64,000 nt of DNA. Source: Pannonibacter phragmitetus DSM 14782. GTDB taxonomy: Bacteria > Pseudomonadota > Alphaproteobacteria > Rhizobiales > Stappiaceae. The notes beneath the pieces are model-generated. The model had not been told where the DNA came from. It did no database searches and saw only the letters and a list, made by a program, of their open reading frames with translations. Shown here in pieces: positions 1 to 7,860 of this stretch; within the stretch, counting starts at the first letter, position 1; each line of letters opens with the position of its first letter. The position numbers and the translations under genes are program-made. The stretch covers positions 62,001 through 126,000 of the forward strand of contig NZ_KB908227.1 in the NCBI RefSeq assembly GCF_000382365.1, read 5' to 3'.

Positions 1-226
1 GCGGCAGCCGTTCGGCGATGTTGTATTTGCGCGCCAGGGGGCCGTCGATGCCATCCACCACCAGCGCAAGGCCGAGCCAGACGAACATTTCCTGCCAGTT
101 GCCGCGTGCGCCAGCCAGGAGCGCAGCAAGAGCAATCGGCGCGCCGGAGGCTGTCAGCACATGAATAAGGAACAGCGCCGGCACATGGGACCGCTTTTCA
201 GGGGTAATGTCAGTCACGGCGTTCAC
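1..226 (-). CDS. pcs: Phosphatidylcholine synthase, N-terminal part (cut by window edge)
   Basis: Only the first 75 codons are inside the window; the gene continues beyond base 1. The visible protein has a short polar N-terminus, two hydrophobic stretches (about residues 13-33 and 40-55) and ends in VDGIDGPLARKYNIAERLP. That is the start of the CDP-alcohol phosphotransferase signature as found in bacterial phosphatidylcholine synthase, which condenses CDP-diacylglycerol with choline in the inner membrane. The start is a GTG at 226 (a purine-rich GAAGGG lies just upstream) or a second in-frame GTG at 217. The family assignment is good; another CDP-alcohol phosphatidyltransferase is possible because the catalytic aspartates are outside the window. 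Confidence 0.8.
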   Translation of the reverse strand, partial: MNAVTDITPEKRSHVPALFLIHVLTASGAPIALAALLAGARGNWQEMFVWLGLALVVDGIDGPLARKYNIAERLP

Positions 227-534
227 TTTCCCTTCGCCCGGCCTGCCTTGCGGCAATCCGGATGCCGGTGCCTTCAACGGCACATCTGTCCACGCTTTCA
301 CGCTTCTTGCGCGCGGCAGGCAACAACCTGCCAAACCGGTTCTCTGAACCGGATGCTGGCACGCCCCTGCCCGCATCCGTGACTAAACACGCGACCTGGG
401 CATTGGTTCCCACCACGCCCGGCTCACACCTGCGCAAGCAAGATCAATGCACCTGTTTGGGCAATATTTCAATATCATGACAGGCAGCAATGCGGGATTT
501 TCCGGAAAACCGGCGGATTTCTGCGAATTTCAGC
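227..534. other. Intergenic stretch upstream of pcs
   Basis: About 308 bases between the pcs start and the end of the DUF2182 gene, both on the minus strand. I see no convincing gene. The part near 500-530 has a short dyad (CCGG AAAA CCGG) that could form a weak hairpin after the DUF2182 gene, without a clear T-run. The rest presumably carries the pcs promoter, but I cannot point to clear -35/-10 boxes. Confidence 0.4.
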
Positions 535-1479
535 TCAAATTTTCCCGCTGAGAACCAGCGTCGCCCCCATCAGGGACAGCCCCCAGAGCAGCAGGAAAAC
601 GCCGGTGGCCTTGTAGAACCAGCGGCTCGGCAGGTTCTTTTCCAATGCCATCACCGCCCCGAGCAGCCCAACCCAGATGATGTTCATGATGCCGACCGCA
701 AACATCACGGTCATCAGCGCCCAGCAGCAGCCAAGGCACGCCAATCCCTGAACGAGGCCTTCCCGGTAGAAAGAAACGGCAGATCCACCGGTGGCCGGGC
801 TTGACCAGCGCGGATACCAGCAGCGCAGCAGGCAGGCCTGTTTGGCCGGGGTGAACTGGTACAGCCCGGCGGCGATGAGCGTCGTCGCCGAGAACACCAG
901 CGACACCGGGGCCATCATGGACGACAGCAGGCCATAGCCGGTCAGCAGCCATTGAACCAGCGTCGCGGCAAGCGCATAGGCCGTCCAGATGGTGAGATAA
1001 CCGAGCGCCAGCAGGCTGACCGTCGCCGTGGCAGAAGGACCGGAGACGGCATGAGCTCGGCGTTTCGCATGGGCCAGAAACACCGGCATTGCCGATGGCA
1101 GCATCATGGCCAGCGTCATCATCATCCACATGAGGAAGACAAGCGCCGCTCCGCCCGCCCCCCAGTGCTCGGAGGGCATGCCGAATGTGGTGGCGCCAGC
1201 AGGAAGGCACAGCACGGCAAGTGCAGCGCGGACATCCTTCGGCAATCCGTCGAAAATATTGAAGGCGTTGAAGAGCCCCATGCCCGGCCCGGCTTCGCTC
1301 ATGTCCATGACCGGAACCATGGAGGCCAGCACGGCAGCAAGATACAGCCATCCGGCCACCGCCAGCAGACTGCACAGGAGGATGACGAGATGGCGTCCGC
1401 CGGATGCATCGCTGCCCCCGGTCTTTTCCCCAGCTTCCCTAGCCTTGACGTTCTCAGGCATTGGCGCACTGCTGCTCAT
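535..1479 (-). CDS. DUF2182-family integral membrane protein (predicted metal-binding)
   Basis: A 314-residue polytopic membrane protein with about seven hydrophobic segments between residues 28 and 310. It carries the features of the DUF2182 family: a Met-rich helix (MWMMMTLAMMLPSAMP, near residue 117), a QFTPAKQACLLRC stretch, and a Cys/Met-rich segment ending in GIMN. The family is described as predicted metal-binding membrane protein; its substrate is not established. The first 27 residues are polar and cytosolic. The ATG at 1479 follows GGAGCGGACAAG, a good ribosome binding site. The gene appears monocistronic, divergent from the UbiH-type gene, and a short dyad lies in the shared upstream region. 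Confidence 0.8.
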   Translation of the reverse strand: MSSSAPMPENVKAREAGEKTGGSDASGGRHLVILLCSLLAVAGWLYLAAVLASMVPVMDMSEAGPGMGLFNAFNIFDGLPKDVRAALAVLCLPAGATTFGMPSEHWGAGGAALVFLMWMMMTLAMMLPSAMPVFLAHAKRRAHAVSGPSATATVSLLALGYLTIWTAYALAATLVQWLLTGYGLLSSMMAPVSLVFSATTLIAAGLYQFTPAKQACLLRCWYPRWSSPATGGSAVSFYREGLVQGLACLGCCWALMTVMFAVGIMNIIWVGLLGAVMALEKNLPSRWFYKATGVFLLLWGLSLMGATLVLSGKI

Positions 1480-1586
1480 CTTGTCCGCTCCTGCCGTCCA
1501 CCGGTCAAGTGTTCCGGCCCCTGCAGCGAAAGCACTTGCCTGTCAGTGCCATACCCCTTACCCCGGCGCGGGGCGCGACGCTTTGC

Positions 1587-1604
1587 GCAAGGTCAAGGCC
1601 TTGC
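1587..1604. promoter_or_regulatory. Short dyad upstream of the DUF2182 gene
   Basis: GCAAGG, six bases, CCTTGC. On the minus strand it overlaps TTGACC, so a repressor or MerR-type activator could act here on the DUF2182 gene. The arms are only six bases long and chance is a real possibility. Confidence 0.25.
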
Positions 1605-1673
1605 ATTTCGCTCATGGGGCACCATCCTGTCCTCAACAGGTCAAAAGATCAGGCCACAGATCGGGCAAGAGAC

Positions 1674-2912
1674 ATGAACACAGCTTCCGCAGCAGGCACG
1701 ATGGACAAGGCAGAGGGCCAGAACCGCACCACGGATTTTGACGCTGCCGTCATTGGTGCGGGCCCGTCCGGCATGACCGCTGCGCTGCTGCTCGCCCGCA
1801 GGGGCTTGCGCACCGTTCTCGTCGCGCCGGAGGTGAACACCAAAGACGCCCGCACCACAGCTCTGTTGCAGGCCTCTGTTGCCCTGCTGGACGAAATCGG
1901 CGTCTGGGACAAGCTCGCGGGCCGGTCTGCACCTCTGGCCCATATGCGCCTCATCGACGACACCCGCCGCCTGATCCGCGCGCCCGAAACCACCTTCGAT
2001 GCCTCGGAGCTCGGACTGGAGGCCTTCGGCTACAATGTGCTGAACCGGGAGCTGAACGCGGAGCTGGAAGCTGCAATCAACGCGGCTGGCGGCCTCACAT
2101 GGATCAGGACCCGCCTTGCGAAGCTGGAGCCTGCCGAAACAGACGTGCGCCTGACGCTCGAAGACGGCACCACGCTGACGGCTGCCCTTGCCGTGGGCGC
2201 CGACGGCCGCAAATCCATGGTGCGGCAGGCTGCCGGGATTGATATCCGCGAATGGTCCTATCCGCAAATGGCGCTGGTGATGAACCTGGAGCATGACCGG
2301 CCGCATGGCTCGGTCTCCACCGAATTCCATACCCCCACAGGCCCCTTCACGCTGGTGCCGCTGCCGGGGCGCATGTCGTCGCTCGTCTGCGTCGTCACGC
2401 CGGAAACGGCCACCCATCTCAAGGCCTATGAAGATGGCGCGCTGGCGGTGGAGCTGGAACGGCGCGCCCATTCGGTGCTCGGCGCCTTTCGCATTGCCAG
2501 CCCGCGTCAGGTCTATCCGCTCAGCGGCATGATCGCCAGGAAAGCCGCCGCCAACCGCTGCGCCCTCATCGGCGAGGCGGCGCATGTGTTCCCGCCCATC
2601 GGTGCGCAGGGGCTCAATCTGGGCCTGCGCGATGTGGCCGATCTCGCCCGGATCGCAGGCGAGGCGAAGGCCCGCGGCGAGGATGTGGGCAGCGCTCTGA
2701 CGCTCGCCCGCTATGACAGCGCCCGCAAGCCGGACATCACCAGCCGCACCACGGCGGTGGATCTCCTCAACCGCTCGCTGCTGACGGATATGCTCCCCGT
2801 CCAGGCCCTGCGCTCCCTCGGCCTCTACGCCGCCGGCCGCTTCCCGCCCTTGCGCAAATTCCTGATGCGCGAGGGGATTACGCCAAAGGCAACCCGGCTG
2901 CTGCCGTTCTGA
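1674..2912 (+). CDS. UbiH/UbiF-family FAD-dependent monooxygenase
   Basis: The 412-residue protein has the layout of class A flavoprotein hydroxylases. The dinucleotide motif VIGAGPSG is at residues 27-34, the NAD(P)H/FAD motif VGADGRKS is in the middle, and the FAD-ribityl motif is GEAAHVFPPIGAQGLNLG. The usual Asp of GDAAH is replaced by Glu. The best match is the ubiquinone-ring hydroxylase group (UbiH/UbiL in alphaproteobacteria), which hydroxylates the aromatic ring of the quinone precursor at the membrane. The open frame extends upstream to 1461, but the ATG at 1674 (alternative 1701) gives the expected N-terminus just before the Rossmann fold. The gene is isolated, with no other ubi genes nearby, so the exact ring position modified is not inferable. 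Confidence 0.75.
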   Translation: MNTASAAGTMDKAEGQNRTTDFDAAVIGAGPSGMTAALLLARRGLRTVLVAPEVNTKDARTTALLQASVALLDEIGVWDKLAGRSAPLAHMRLIDDTRRLIRAPETTFDASELGLEAFGYNVLNRELNAELEAAINAAGGLTWIRTRLAKLEPAETDVRLTLEDGTTLTAALAVGADGRKSMVRQAAGIDIREWSYPQMALVMNLEHDRPHGSVSTEFHTPTGPFTLVPLPGRMSSLVCVVTPETATHLKAYEDGALAVELERRAHSVLGAFRIASPRQVYPLSGMIARKAAANRCALIGEAAHVFPPIGAQGLNLGLRDVADLARIAGEAKARGEDVGSALTLARYDSARKPDITSRTTAVDLLNRSLLTDMLPVQALRSLGLYAAGRFPPLRKFLMREGITPKATRLLPF

Positions 2913-2935
2913 CGGGAGCGCCCCTCCCCACCTCC

Positions 2936-2957
2936 GTCAAGCCGTGGCATGACGGAG
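2936..2957 (-). repeat. REP-like palindrome, family A (partial copy)
   Basis: On the minus strand it reads GTCATGCCACGGCTTGAC, then diverges. This is one arm and the loop of the family A element; the second arm is missing. It lies 23 bases after the UbiH-type gene. Confidence 0.6.
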
Positions 2958-3112
2958 GGTGGGTTGAGCGCTCTGCTCTACTCACCCCAAGCCTTGCCCC
3001 AGGCATCAGGCCCCCTGCCTCCATCGTACGGTCGCCCCGCCGCTCTGCCTCCCCGGCGTACTGTCTTCTCCCCGCTGCGCTGTCTCCCCGCACGGCATGC
3101 CCTCCCCGCTTT

Positions 3113-3143
3113 CGTCATGCCACGGCTTGACCGTGGCATCCAT
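3113..3143 (+). repeat. REP-like palindrome, family A (full copy)
   Basis: GTCAT, stem TGCCACGG, loop CTTGA, stem CCGTGGCA, TCCAT. A full 8-bp stem with the CTTG loop seen in other palindromes in this window. Confidence 0.75.
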
Positions 3144-3206
3144 TCCCCGAGCTCGCCGCACGGGGACAAAACACGAATGATTTGCTGGGTGGAGAGGCAA
3201 CGGCAT

Positions 3207-3236
3207 GGGTGCCACGGCCGAGCCGTGGCATGACGG
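3207..3236 (-). repeat. REP-like palindrome, family A (full copy, inverted)
   Basis: TGCCACGG CCGAG CCGTGGCA followed by TGACGG. It has the same stem as the copy at 3113-3143 but opposite orientation, about 60 bases away, so the two form an inverted pair. Confidence 0.7.
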
Positions 3237-3312
3237 AGCGGGTGGCGTGGCTCGTTCGTCACCTTCAACGGCCATGGCGTCTAGCCGTTTGAGCACCCAA
3301 TCCATATCCCCG

Positions 3313-3349
3313 AATACAAATCAGGCCCACGGTTTCCCGGAGGCCTGAG
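3313..3349 (-). terminator. Putative terminator of the polyamine operon
   Basis: On the minus strand CAGGCC ... GGCCTG encloses a shorter inner pairing around a GAAA loop and is followed by ATTTGTATT. It lies just after the stop of the carboxynorspermidine dehydrogenase gene at 3373. The T-run is weak. Confidence 0.5.
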
Positions 3350-3372
3350 AAGGTCTTGCGGTGCGGTCCGGG

Positions 3373-4620
3373 TCAGGCCGTGAAGGGCCGGGTGCCGGAG
3401 GCGTCCTTGATTTCGGTCGGCAGGCCGATGCGGTTGAGGATGGCGAGGAAGGGCTTGGGGTCAAGCTCCTCGACATTCTTCAGCGCGCCAACGTCCCAGG
3501 TGCCGTCGGCGATCAGCATGGCGGCAGCGACCGGCGGCACGCCGGCGGTGTAGCTGATGCCCTGCGAACCGACTTCGTTGTAGGCTTCCTTGTGGTCGGC
3601 CACGTTGAAGACGAGCACTTCGGCCGGCTTGCCGTCCTTCTTGCCCTTCACCAGCGTGCCGATGCAGGTCTTGCCGGTGTAGTCGGGCGCGAGCGAGGAC
3701 GGGTCCGGCAGCACGGCCTTGACCACCTTCAGCGGCACGACTTCCACGCCTTCCGCCGTCTTGACCGGCTGTTCGGACAGGAGGCCGAGGTTCTTCAGCA
3801 CGGTGAAGACGTTGATGTAATGGTCGGAGAACCCCATCCAGAAGCGCACGTCCGCCTGCGGATAGTTGGCCGAGAGCGAGTGCACCTCGTCATGGCCGGT
3901 CATGTAGGTCTGCTGCTCGCCGACGACCGGCATGTCCCAGACCTTGCCGACCTCGAACATCTTGTTCGACTGCCAGGCGCCCTGCTGCCAGGAATAGACC
4001 GTGCCGGTGAACTCGCGGAAATTGATCTCCGGATCGAAGTTCGTGGAGAACCAGCGGCCATGCGAACCGGCGTTGATGTCGATGATATCGATCGACTCGG
4101 GCTCGGTCACATATTCGTCGATGGCAAGGCGCGCATAGGCGTTGACGACGCCCGGGTCGAAGCCGACGCCCAGAATGGCGGTGACGCCCTTCTCAGCGCA
4201 GCGCTCGCGGCGCTGCCACTCGTAATTGCCGTACCAGGGCGGCGTCTCGCAGATCTTCTTCGGGTCTTCGTGGATGGCCGTGTCCATGTAGGCCGCACCG
4301 GTCTCGATGCAGGCTTCCAGCACGGTCATGTTGACGAAGGCAGAACCGACGTTGATGACAATCTGCACGCCGGTCTTGCGGATCAGGTCCGCAACGGCGG
4401 CAGTGTCCATCGCATTGAGGGCATGGGCTTGAAGAACACCCTCGACCTTCAGGCTGCCTTTTTCGCGGACGCTGTCCAGAATCCGCTCACACTTCGCAAC
4501 GGTGCGCGAAGCAATATGAATGTCGCCGAGCAGGTCGTTGTTCTGCGCACATTTATGCGCGACAACCTGCGCTACGCCACCGGCGCCGATGATGAGTACG
4601 TTGCGCTTCATTTCGCCCAT
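3373..4620 (-). CDS. Carboxy(nor)spermidine dehydrogenase (saccharopine dehydrogenase family)
   Basis: A 415-residue NAD(P)-dependent enzyme with an N-terminal Rossmann motif (VLIIGAGGVAQVVAHK, about residues 8-23) and the saccharopine-dehydrogenase fold. It would join aspartate semialdehyde to a diamine by reductive condensation, giving carboxyspermidine from putrescine or carboxynorspermidine from diaminopropane. The assignment rests on the family and on the adjacent decarboxylase gene, the standard partner in the alternative spermidine pathway. AAGGAGG lies three bases before the ATG at 4620; an in-frame ATG at 4611 (MKRNVL) is better spaced and may be the true start. It is the second gene of the pair, with a hairpin in the 50-base gap. 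Confidence 0.88.
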   Translation of the reverse strand: MGEMKRNVLIIGAGGVAQVVAHKCAQNNDLLGDIHIASRTVAKCERILDSVREKGSLKVEGVLQAHALNAMDTAAVADLIRKTGVQIVINVGSAFVNMTVLEACIETGAAYMDTAIHEDPKKICETPPWYGNYEWQRRERCAEKGVTAILGVGFDPGVVNAYARLAIDEYVTEPESIDIIDINAGSHGRWFSTNFDPEINFREFTGTVYSWQQGAWQSNKMFEVGKVWDMPVVGEQQTYMTGHDEVHSLSANYPQADVRFWMGFSDHYINVFTVLKNLGLLSEQPVKTAEGVEVVPLKVVKAVLPDPSSLAPDYTGKTCIGTLVKGKKDGKPAEVLVFNVADHKEAYNEVGSQGISYTAGVPPVAAAMLIADGTWDVGALKNVEELDPKPFLAILNRIGLPTEIKDASGTRPFTA

Positions 4621-4648
4621 AGTCCTCCTTGGGTCTCTAAGGGTTGCA

Positions 4649-4667
4649 CAGCCTCAAGCTGAGGCTG
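4649..4667 (-). promoter_or_regulatory. Intercistronic stem-loop in the polyamine operon
   Basis: CAGCCTCA AGC TGAGGCTG forms a perfect 8-bp stem between the decarboxylase stop and the dehydrogenase start. There is no T-run on the transcribed strand, so partial attenuation or mRNA stabilisation is more likely than full termination. Confidence 0.5.
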
Positions 4668-4670
4668 AAA

Positions 4671-5768
4671 TCACGACAGGGCCGCCGTGAAATCGTCATA
4701 GGTGAAGTCGCGGGCAAGGCGCACGGAGCCATCCAGTTCCTTCACCGCAATCGCCGGCATCTTCACGCCATTGAACCAGTTCTTCTTGACCATCGTGTAG
4801 CCCGCTGCATCCTGAATGGAGAGCCGGTCACCGGCAGCCAGCGGCTTTTCAAAGCGGAACTCGCCGAAAATATCACCCGCAAGGCAGGACTTGCCGCAGA
4901 CCATCCACTCGTGATCACCCGCATTGGGCTCAACCTTGGCGCTCTGCCGGTAGATCAGCAGATCCAGCATGTGTGCCTCGATGGAGCTGTCGACGATGGC
5001 AAGGTTCTTGCCGTTGTGCAGCGTGTCCAGCACGGTCACTTCCAGCGTGGCGGACTTTGTGATCGCCGCCTCGCCGGGCTCCAGATAGACCTGCACTTCG
5101 TTTTCGCCCGCAAAGCGCTTCAGCCGCTCGGCAAACTTCTCCAGCGGATAGCCCTCGCCGGTGAAATGAATGCCGCCGCCGAGGCTGATCCATTCCATCT
5201 GGCGGATGAGGAAGCCGAAACGCTGCTCGATATGGCCGAGCATGCCGTCGAACCGGTCAAAATTCGCGTTCTCACAGTTGTTGTGGAACATGAAGCCGGT
5301 GATCTTGTCCGCGACCTTTGCGATCGTCTCCGGGTCATGCTCGCCAAGGCGCGAGAACGGGCGCGCCGGATCAGCCAGATCAAAGTCCGAGGTGGATACA
5401 CCCGGATTGACGCGCAGGCCGCGCACATGGTTTGCCGACTGGCTCTCGAAACGCTCCAGCTGGCCGATGGTGTTGAAGATGATCTTGTCGGACGAGGCAA
5501 TCACCTCGTCGATCTCATCCGGCGCATAGGCCACAGAATAGGCGTGCGTCTCGCCGGGGAATTTCTCCCGGCCGAGCTTCACCTCATAGAGCGACGACGA
5601 GGTGGTGCCGTCCATGTAGTGGGACATGAAGTCGAACACGGACCAGGACGCAAAGCACTTGAGCGCAAGCAGCGACTTTGCGCCGGAGGCTTCACGCAGC
5701 CATGCGATCTTCTCCATGTTCGGCAGAAGCTTCGACTTGTCGATCAGATAATAGGGGGTGGAAATCAT
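4671..5768 (-). CDS. nspC: Carboxynorspermidine/carboxyspermidine decarboxylase
   Basis: The 365-residue PLP-dependent decarboxylase of the alanine-racemase fold removes the carboxyl group from carboxy(nor)spermidine to give the free triamine. Visible marks are LALKCFA with the likely PLP lysine at residue 37, the SLGGGIHFTGEGYP phosphate-binding loop, EPGEA, and a C-terminal VCGKSCLAGDIFGE with the substrate-site Cys/Asp. The open frame reaches 5849, but the ATG at 5768 has AAGGG seven bases upstream and gives the family N-terminus MISTPYYLID. It precedes the dehydrogenase on the minus strand and is likely co-transcribed with it. Confidence 0.9.
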   Translation of the reverse strand: MISTPYYLIDKSKLLPNMEKIAWLREASGAKSLLALKCFASWSVFDFMSHYMDGTTSSSLYEVKLGREKFPGETHAYSVAYAPDEIDEVIASSDKIIFNTIGQLERFESQSANHVRGLRVNPGVSTSDFDLADPARPFSRLGEHDPETIAKVADKITGFMFHNNCENANFDRFDGMLGHIEQRFGFLIRQMEWISLGGGIHFTGEGYPLEKFAERLKRFAGENEVQVYLEPGEAAITKSATLEVTVLDTLHNGKNLAIVDSSIEAHMLDLLIYRQSAKVEPNAGDHEWMVCGKSCLAGDIFGEFRFEKPLAAGDRLSIQDAAGYTMVKKNWFNGVKMPAIAVKELDGSVRLARDFTYDDFTAALS

Positions 5769-6170
5769 CTCGTGCCCTTTGCGGATCCGGTCCTGAGGAC
5801 AGGGACAAAACCTGTTGCGGGGGGGCTGTACCCCCTTTGGCCGCAACACTCAATGAAAATCGGTACGCGGGGATGAATTAGACGTCTTTTCCGTGCCAAA
5901 GGGCAAATAGGAAAAGCCCCGCTGCAAGGCCTCACGCGGGACGCCCCTGTAAAAAACAGAAAGCCATGGGCGCTGTAACGCAAGAAAAATTCAAAACTGA
6001 TTTTCAACACATGCCGGAGCGTGCCGCTGCTGCAAGAGGTGGCACAGCAAAACGAAAGAGACGGTAGAGGTTACGAAAGCACGCTGAATGTTTTTCTTGA
6101 GCCGGCCAATCAAGCAGCCGCGAACCTTCCGGCAGAGGAAGATGACAATGCGCCGGGAATGCAGGCAGCC
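5769..6170. other. Intergenic region between holC and nspC
   Basis: About 400 bases, all probably leader or spacer on the minus strand. I see no plausible gene. There are short dyads (for example around the ACAGG/CCTGT pair near 5800-5820) and an A/T-richer patch near 5985-6010 that may hold the nspC promoter, but no box I would stand behind. Confidence 0.35.
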
Positions 6171-6623
6171 TCAGGCCTTGCGCTCCCAGCCGCCGCCATC
6201 GCGCTGCTGCCAGTAGGTGACCTCAGCCCCCTGCCCCTTGAACAGCTTCCAGTGCTGACGGGCCTCGGCCAGAGCTTCCTGATCATTGCCATCGAACATG
6301 ACGACGACACGGCCATAGCCCTCGATGGGGGGCGGCGCGGCCCGGTCCACCAGAAAACGCACCTCAGCCCCATTGGGATTGTCCGGACCTGTGGTCAGGA
6401 ACACCGGCTGATGCTCGGGGAAGCCGTCGGCGATGGTACCGTGCGGCAGAAACTCATGATCGGAGAAGCTCCACAGATGCGCATCCAATGCGGCGCAGCG
6501 CTCATCCGAGCCGCATTGCACCACGGCCTTCCAGTCCCGCTCCAGGCATTTCATCAACAGGCCCGGCAGCACGTCTTCCAGCGGCTGGCGGGTCAGATGG
6601 TAGAACAGGACTTCCGTGCTCAC
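6171..6623 (-). CDS. holC: DNA polymerase III chi subunit
   Basis: A 150-residue protein matching the chi subunit family: an N-terminal EVLFYHL strand, a central CxxGSDERCAALDAHLWSF segment, HGTIADG, and FDGNDQEALAEARQHWK near the C-terminus. Chi belongs to the clamp-loader complex and contacts single-strand DNA binding protein at the replication fork. The start is a GTG at 6623 with GAGGA eight bases upstream; the in-frame extension to 6860 has no family character. It lies one gene downstream of pepA, an order common in Proteobacteria, here with a PaiB-like gene and a small plus-strand gene between. Confidence 0.85.
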   Translation of the reverse strand: MSTEVLFYHLTRQPLEDVLPGLLMKCLERDWKAVVQCGSDERCAALDAHLWSFSDHEFLPHGTIADGFPEHQPVFLTTGPDNPNGAEVRFLVDRAAPPPIEGYGRVVVMFDGNDQEALAEARQHWKLFKGQGAEVTYWQQRDGGGWERKA

Positions 6624-6857
6624 TGATGATTCCTCATGTGTTTCCCGGAGTTCATCCGGGTGGCAGGGTGCCATGCCTTCGCCCCGATTGCATCCGGCAC
6701 CGCGCCCTTTGTCACGGCATCGCCACAATGGTGATGCTGCCGCGCAACATTCCGGGGCAATCCGGCAGAGTGTGACGTAACCCGATAGACAAGGCACCCG
6801 GCATCTAGCATTAACCGCTCGCAAATGCGCGGCTGGTACGGTGAATAAACCGGAAAA

Positions 6858-6878
6858 CATTCAGATCGATTCTGAATG
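6858..6878. promoter_or_regulatory. Perfect dyad upstream of the small membrane-peptide gene
   Basis: Arms CATTCAGA and TCTGAATG are separated by TCGAT. The 8-bp perfect inverted repeat has an operator-like size and is centred 63 bases upstream of the ATG at 6931. No regulator gene is adjacent. Confidence 0.4.
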
Positions 6879-6930
6879 AACCGGCGCAGAAGTTTCAGGG
6901 CCGTTTGCGGCCGTTTCCCCGGGGGTTTTC

Positions 6931-7050
6931 ATGCTTGTTCGCGTTGCGTTGTTCTTCACAGTGGTCATGGGTCTGGCCGGGGCAACAGCAGCACTTGGGC
7001 TGGTGGTGACGGAAAACACCACGCAGTGCCAGTCCTACAAGGCCTGCTGA
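6931..7050 (+). CDS. Small predicted membrane or secreted peptide (39 aa)
   Basis: ATG at 6931 with a run of five G six bases upstream, then 39 codons to TGA. The product is a hydrophobic helix (residues 2-27, LVRVALFFTVVMGLAGATAA...) followed by a short polar tail with two cysteines, Cys33 and Cys39. It could be a single-pass membrane peptide, or a signal-like segment with a Cys-containing tail outside the membrane. The support is an upstream dyad, a ribosome binding site and a strong terminator 53 bases after the stop. I recognise no family. The gene could also be a chance frame within a small RNA. Confidence 0.45.
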   Translation: MLVRVALFFTVVMGLAGATAALGLVVTENTTQCQSYKAC

Positions 7051-7102
7051 GCACCTGTCCCGGCTTCGCGGAGCTTCCGCATCCTGTGAAGAAGTGGTCT
7101 GA

Positions 7103-7131
7103 AAACCCGCTGGAAAACCGGCGGGTTTTTT
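7103..7131 (+). terminator. Intrinsic terminator after the small peptide gene
   Basis: AACCCGCTGG AAAA CCGGCGGGTT followed by TTTT. The 10-bp stem contains one T-G pair and has a GNRA-size loop and a T-run on the plus strand. The reverse strand also ends in TTTT, so it may serve the convergent PaiB-like gene as well. Confidence 0.85.
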
Positions 7132-7177
7132 GTTGAAAACCTGTGGATAAAATGCGCCGCGCTTGACCTGCAGCGCC

Positions 7178-7798
7178 TCACTCGCCGCTCTTGCGGCGCA
7201 TCGCAGCTGCAAGCTCATCCTGTCCGTGTGCGGCAAGTTCCTGCGCGACGGCGCGGCGGTTTGCCTCGGGATGGTTCTGGTTCAGCTTGGACTTTGCCTC
7301 GATCCGCACGACAGAAATCTCCAGCGCAACGATCTTGCTGATCATGTCCTCAAGATAGTCGGCCGGGGCATCGCCCATCTTCCAGGCGCCTTCCCCGTTC
7401 AGCGCCTTTTCGCGGCGGCTGGTCAGCAGGCTGACGGCCCGGCGTTTCGCGGCGGGCTCCCGCAGCCAGCGGATATGGCCATGGACATGCACCACCTGAT
7501 AGTTCCAGGTCGGCACCACCCGGTGCGTCTCGGCTTTGCCCGGATACCAATTGGGGCTGACGTAGGCGTCCCCGCCCTGGAAAATGGCCAGCACCGGCGC
7601 ACCGTCCGGCACCTCTTCGTGCATGGCATTTGCCAGCGCCACATGGCCGGTGAGCCTGTCACCGGACCGCAAGAGCGGCAGATGATTGGCACAAAGCCCG
7701 CCCGGCGCATCAGCCACCACCGCCGCCAGCGGAAATGCGCTGATCAGGCGCTCGACTTCATCGGGATCGGCTTCGGCAAAATGCGCGGGCGTATACAT
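7178..7798 (-). CDS. FMN-binding negative transcriptional regulator family protein (PaiB-like)
   Basis: The 206 residues match the PaiB/FMN_bind_2 family throughout: MYTPAHFAE at the start, HLPLL, the FMN-site block GGDAYVSPNWYPGK, VPTWNYQVVHVHG and a charged C-terminal helix. Bacillus PaiB was described as a regulator of sporulation and protease genes; structurally these are split-barrel FMN proteins whose function in Proteobacteria is open. The gene sits 62 bases downstream of pepA in the same direction and may be read through from it. Confidence 0.85.
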   Translation of the reverse strand: MYTPAHFAEADPDEVERLISAFPLAAVVADAPGGLCANHLPLLRSGDRLTGHVALANAMHEEVPDGAPVLAIFQGGDAYVSPNWYPGKAETHRVVPTWNYQVVHVHGHIRWLREPAAKRRAVSLLTSRREKALNGEGAWKMGDAPADYLEDMISKIVALEISVVRIEAKSKLNQNHPEANRRAVAQELAAHGQDELAAAMRRKSGE

Positions 7799-7860
7799 CG
7801 CCTCCCCCGGCAGAAGTTAAGCAGGGGCGGCAGCAGCTAGGCCGCCGCCCCGGACCTGTA

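Larger units (their letters stand above)
2913..3372. other. Convergent intergenic region with three palindromic repeats
   Basis: 460 bases between two convergent genes, holding three copies of a palindrome built around GCCACGG / CCGTGGC (annotated separately) and the terminator of the polyamine operon. Open frames across it read the repeats on both strands and look spurious. Confidence 0.6.

Noticed and set aside
2949-3305. Several short open frames in the repeat-rich gap after the UbiH-type gene
   Set aside because: They read through palindromic repeats on both strands and overlap each other.
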